Shown here: one piece after another, positions 63,703-64,000 of the stretch
Numbering within the stretch: position 1 is the first letter of the stretch
Layout of the letters: the number at the start of each line of letters is the position of its first letter
Assembly: GCA_963170055.1 (NCBI GenBank)
Contig: CAUJGJ010000444.1
Location: 6,923,618 to 6,987,617, forward strand
DNA: 64,000 nt
Source of the DNA: Halisarca cf. caerulea
Taxonomy: Eukaryota; Porifera; Demospongiae; Chondrillida; Halisarcidae
Reading direction: 5' to 3'
Notes under the pieces: generated by a model
The model's input: only the letters and a program-made list of their open reading frames with translations
Told to the model about the DNA's origin: nothing
The model's database searches: none
Position numbers and translations under genes: made by a program

Positions 63703-64000
63703 GTCAGATGTTCTTCAAGGCAAGTATGCACGCCCCACTCTCTGGCAGAATGAAGAATTGAACCATGAAGCCAAAAATTTTATCAGACAGAATGCATCAG
63801 TCCCTGACAAACCCAATCTCACAGCAGCTGCATTTTGTGATCGGGTTAACAACGATCTGTTACCCAGGAGTGAGCTTGATCCTGCAGTGCCAACAAGTAT
63901 TGGAGTGGTCACAGCAAACAGATGGATGCATGAGTTAGGTTTTAGCATAATCCAGAAGAATAAAGGGATATATATATTGACGGGCATGAACACAATGATG
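63703..64000 (+). CDS. Transposase-like protein, HTH region, runs off the right edge
   Basis: The open frame reads LQGKYARPTLWQNEELNHEA, NFIRQNASVPDKPNLTAAAF with CDRVNNDLLPRSELDPAVPT, SIGVVTANRWMHELGFSIIQ and KNKGIYIDGHEHNDV. The pattern 'ARxYVRxNA...PNLTxxxFxxWVNxxLL...TAxxWLxxLGF...xKGxYxDGHExxDV' is shared by a family of DDE endonuclease-like proteins in invertebrates and fungi, where the DGHE block starts the catalytic domain. The start codon is not visible, and an acceptor-like ACAG stands just upstream, so this is probably an internal exon. Confidence 0.6.

Overview
This window is eukaryotic and almost certainly comes from an invertebrate animal genome. Coding pieces are split by short introns with GT...AG borders, there are long CA microsatellites and minisatellites, and nearly everything recognisable is transposon-derived. 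The protein families suggest a sponge or another early-branching marine animal: a 2A-bearing PHD-finger LINE, piggyBac, Merlin, RecQ/DUF6589 genes, and proteins with the HADNCxGQNKNN motif. The species cannot be fixed from sequence alone. I see no bacterial operons, CRISPR arrays, rRNA or convincing tRNA genes.

Layout. 0-5 kb: a Ty3/gypsy RT scrap, a LINE tail, repeat R1 and a broken multi-exon gene with a ParB/sulfiredoxin-like core. 5-13 kb: several degraded piggyBac transposases cut by an inverted-repeat element, two copies (A and B) of a 1.2-1.3 kb non-autonomous DNA transposon, and a small MITE. 13-15 kb: a broken zinc-binding-protein gene with 21-bp coding repeats. 15-24 kb: repeats R2-R4, a Mutator-like remnant, HADNC-family fragments and a multi-exon gene of unknown function with a CA microsatellite in an intron. 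24-28 kb: Tc1/mariner, Merlin and HADNC pieces. 29-32 kb: a degraded relative of the 834-residue protein found at 46.7-49.2 kb. 33-37 kb: a RecQ-like helicase gene broken by a MITE, next to a convergent DUF6589 gene that is cut by a gypsy element. 37-42 kb: the gypsy element with its 3' LTR, itself invaded by element C and repeat R5. 42-44 kb: a TA-flanked MITE and a HADNC-like pseudogene. 44.3-49.9 kb: element D, an apparently intact 5.6 kb DNA transposon with terminal inverted repeats, an 834-codon gene and a two-exon CCCH zinc-finger gene. 50-57 kb: recombinase, HADNC and piggyBac scraps, the LINE (with element E nested in its 3' UTR), element F and another piggyBac scrap. 57-64 kb: mostly non-coding DNA with a foldback element, minisatellites, and the start of a DDE/HTH transposase that runs off the right edge.

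The most interesting signal is that three otherwise different transposon families share one design. These are A/B, with ends CACAGG; E/F, with ends CGCAGG; and C/D, with ends CGCATG. All six copies have ends fitting CRCAKG, are flanked by 2-bp duplications of variable sequence (CA, TA, TG, AC, CC, CC), and carry an AAAATGGC motif near one end. Element D looks like the autonomous member of the C/D family and encodes a large SAP-containing protein that I cannot assign to a named transposase superfamily. Nested insertions let several empty sites be rebuilt: C in the gypsy RT, a MITE in the helicase, E in the LINE tail and R5 in the LTR. Because the window contains so much decay, most coding entries are listed as pseudogenes.
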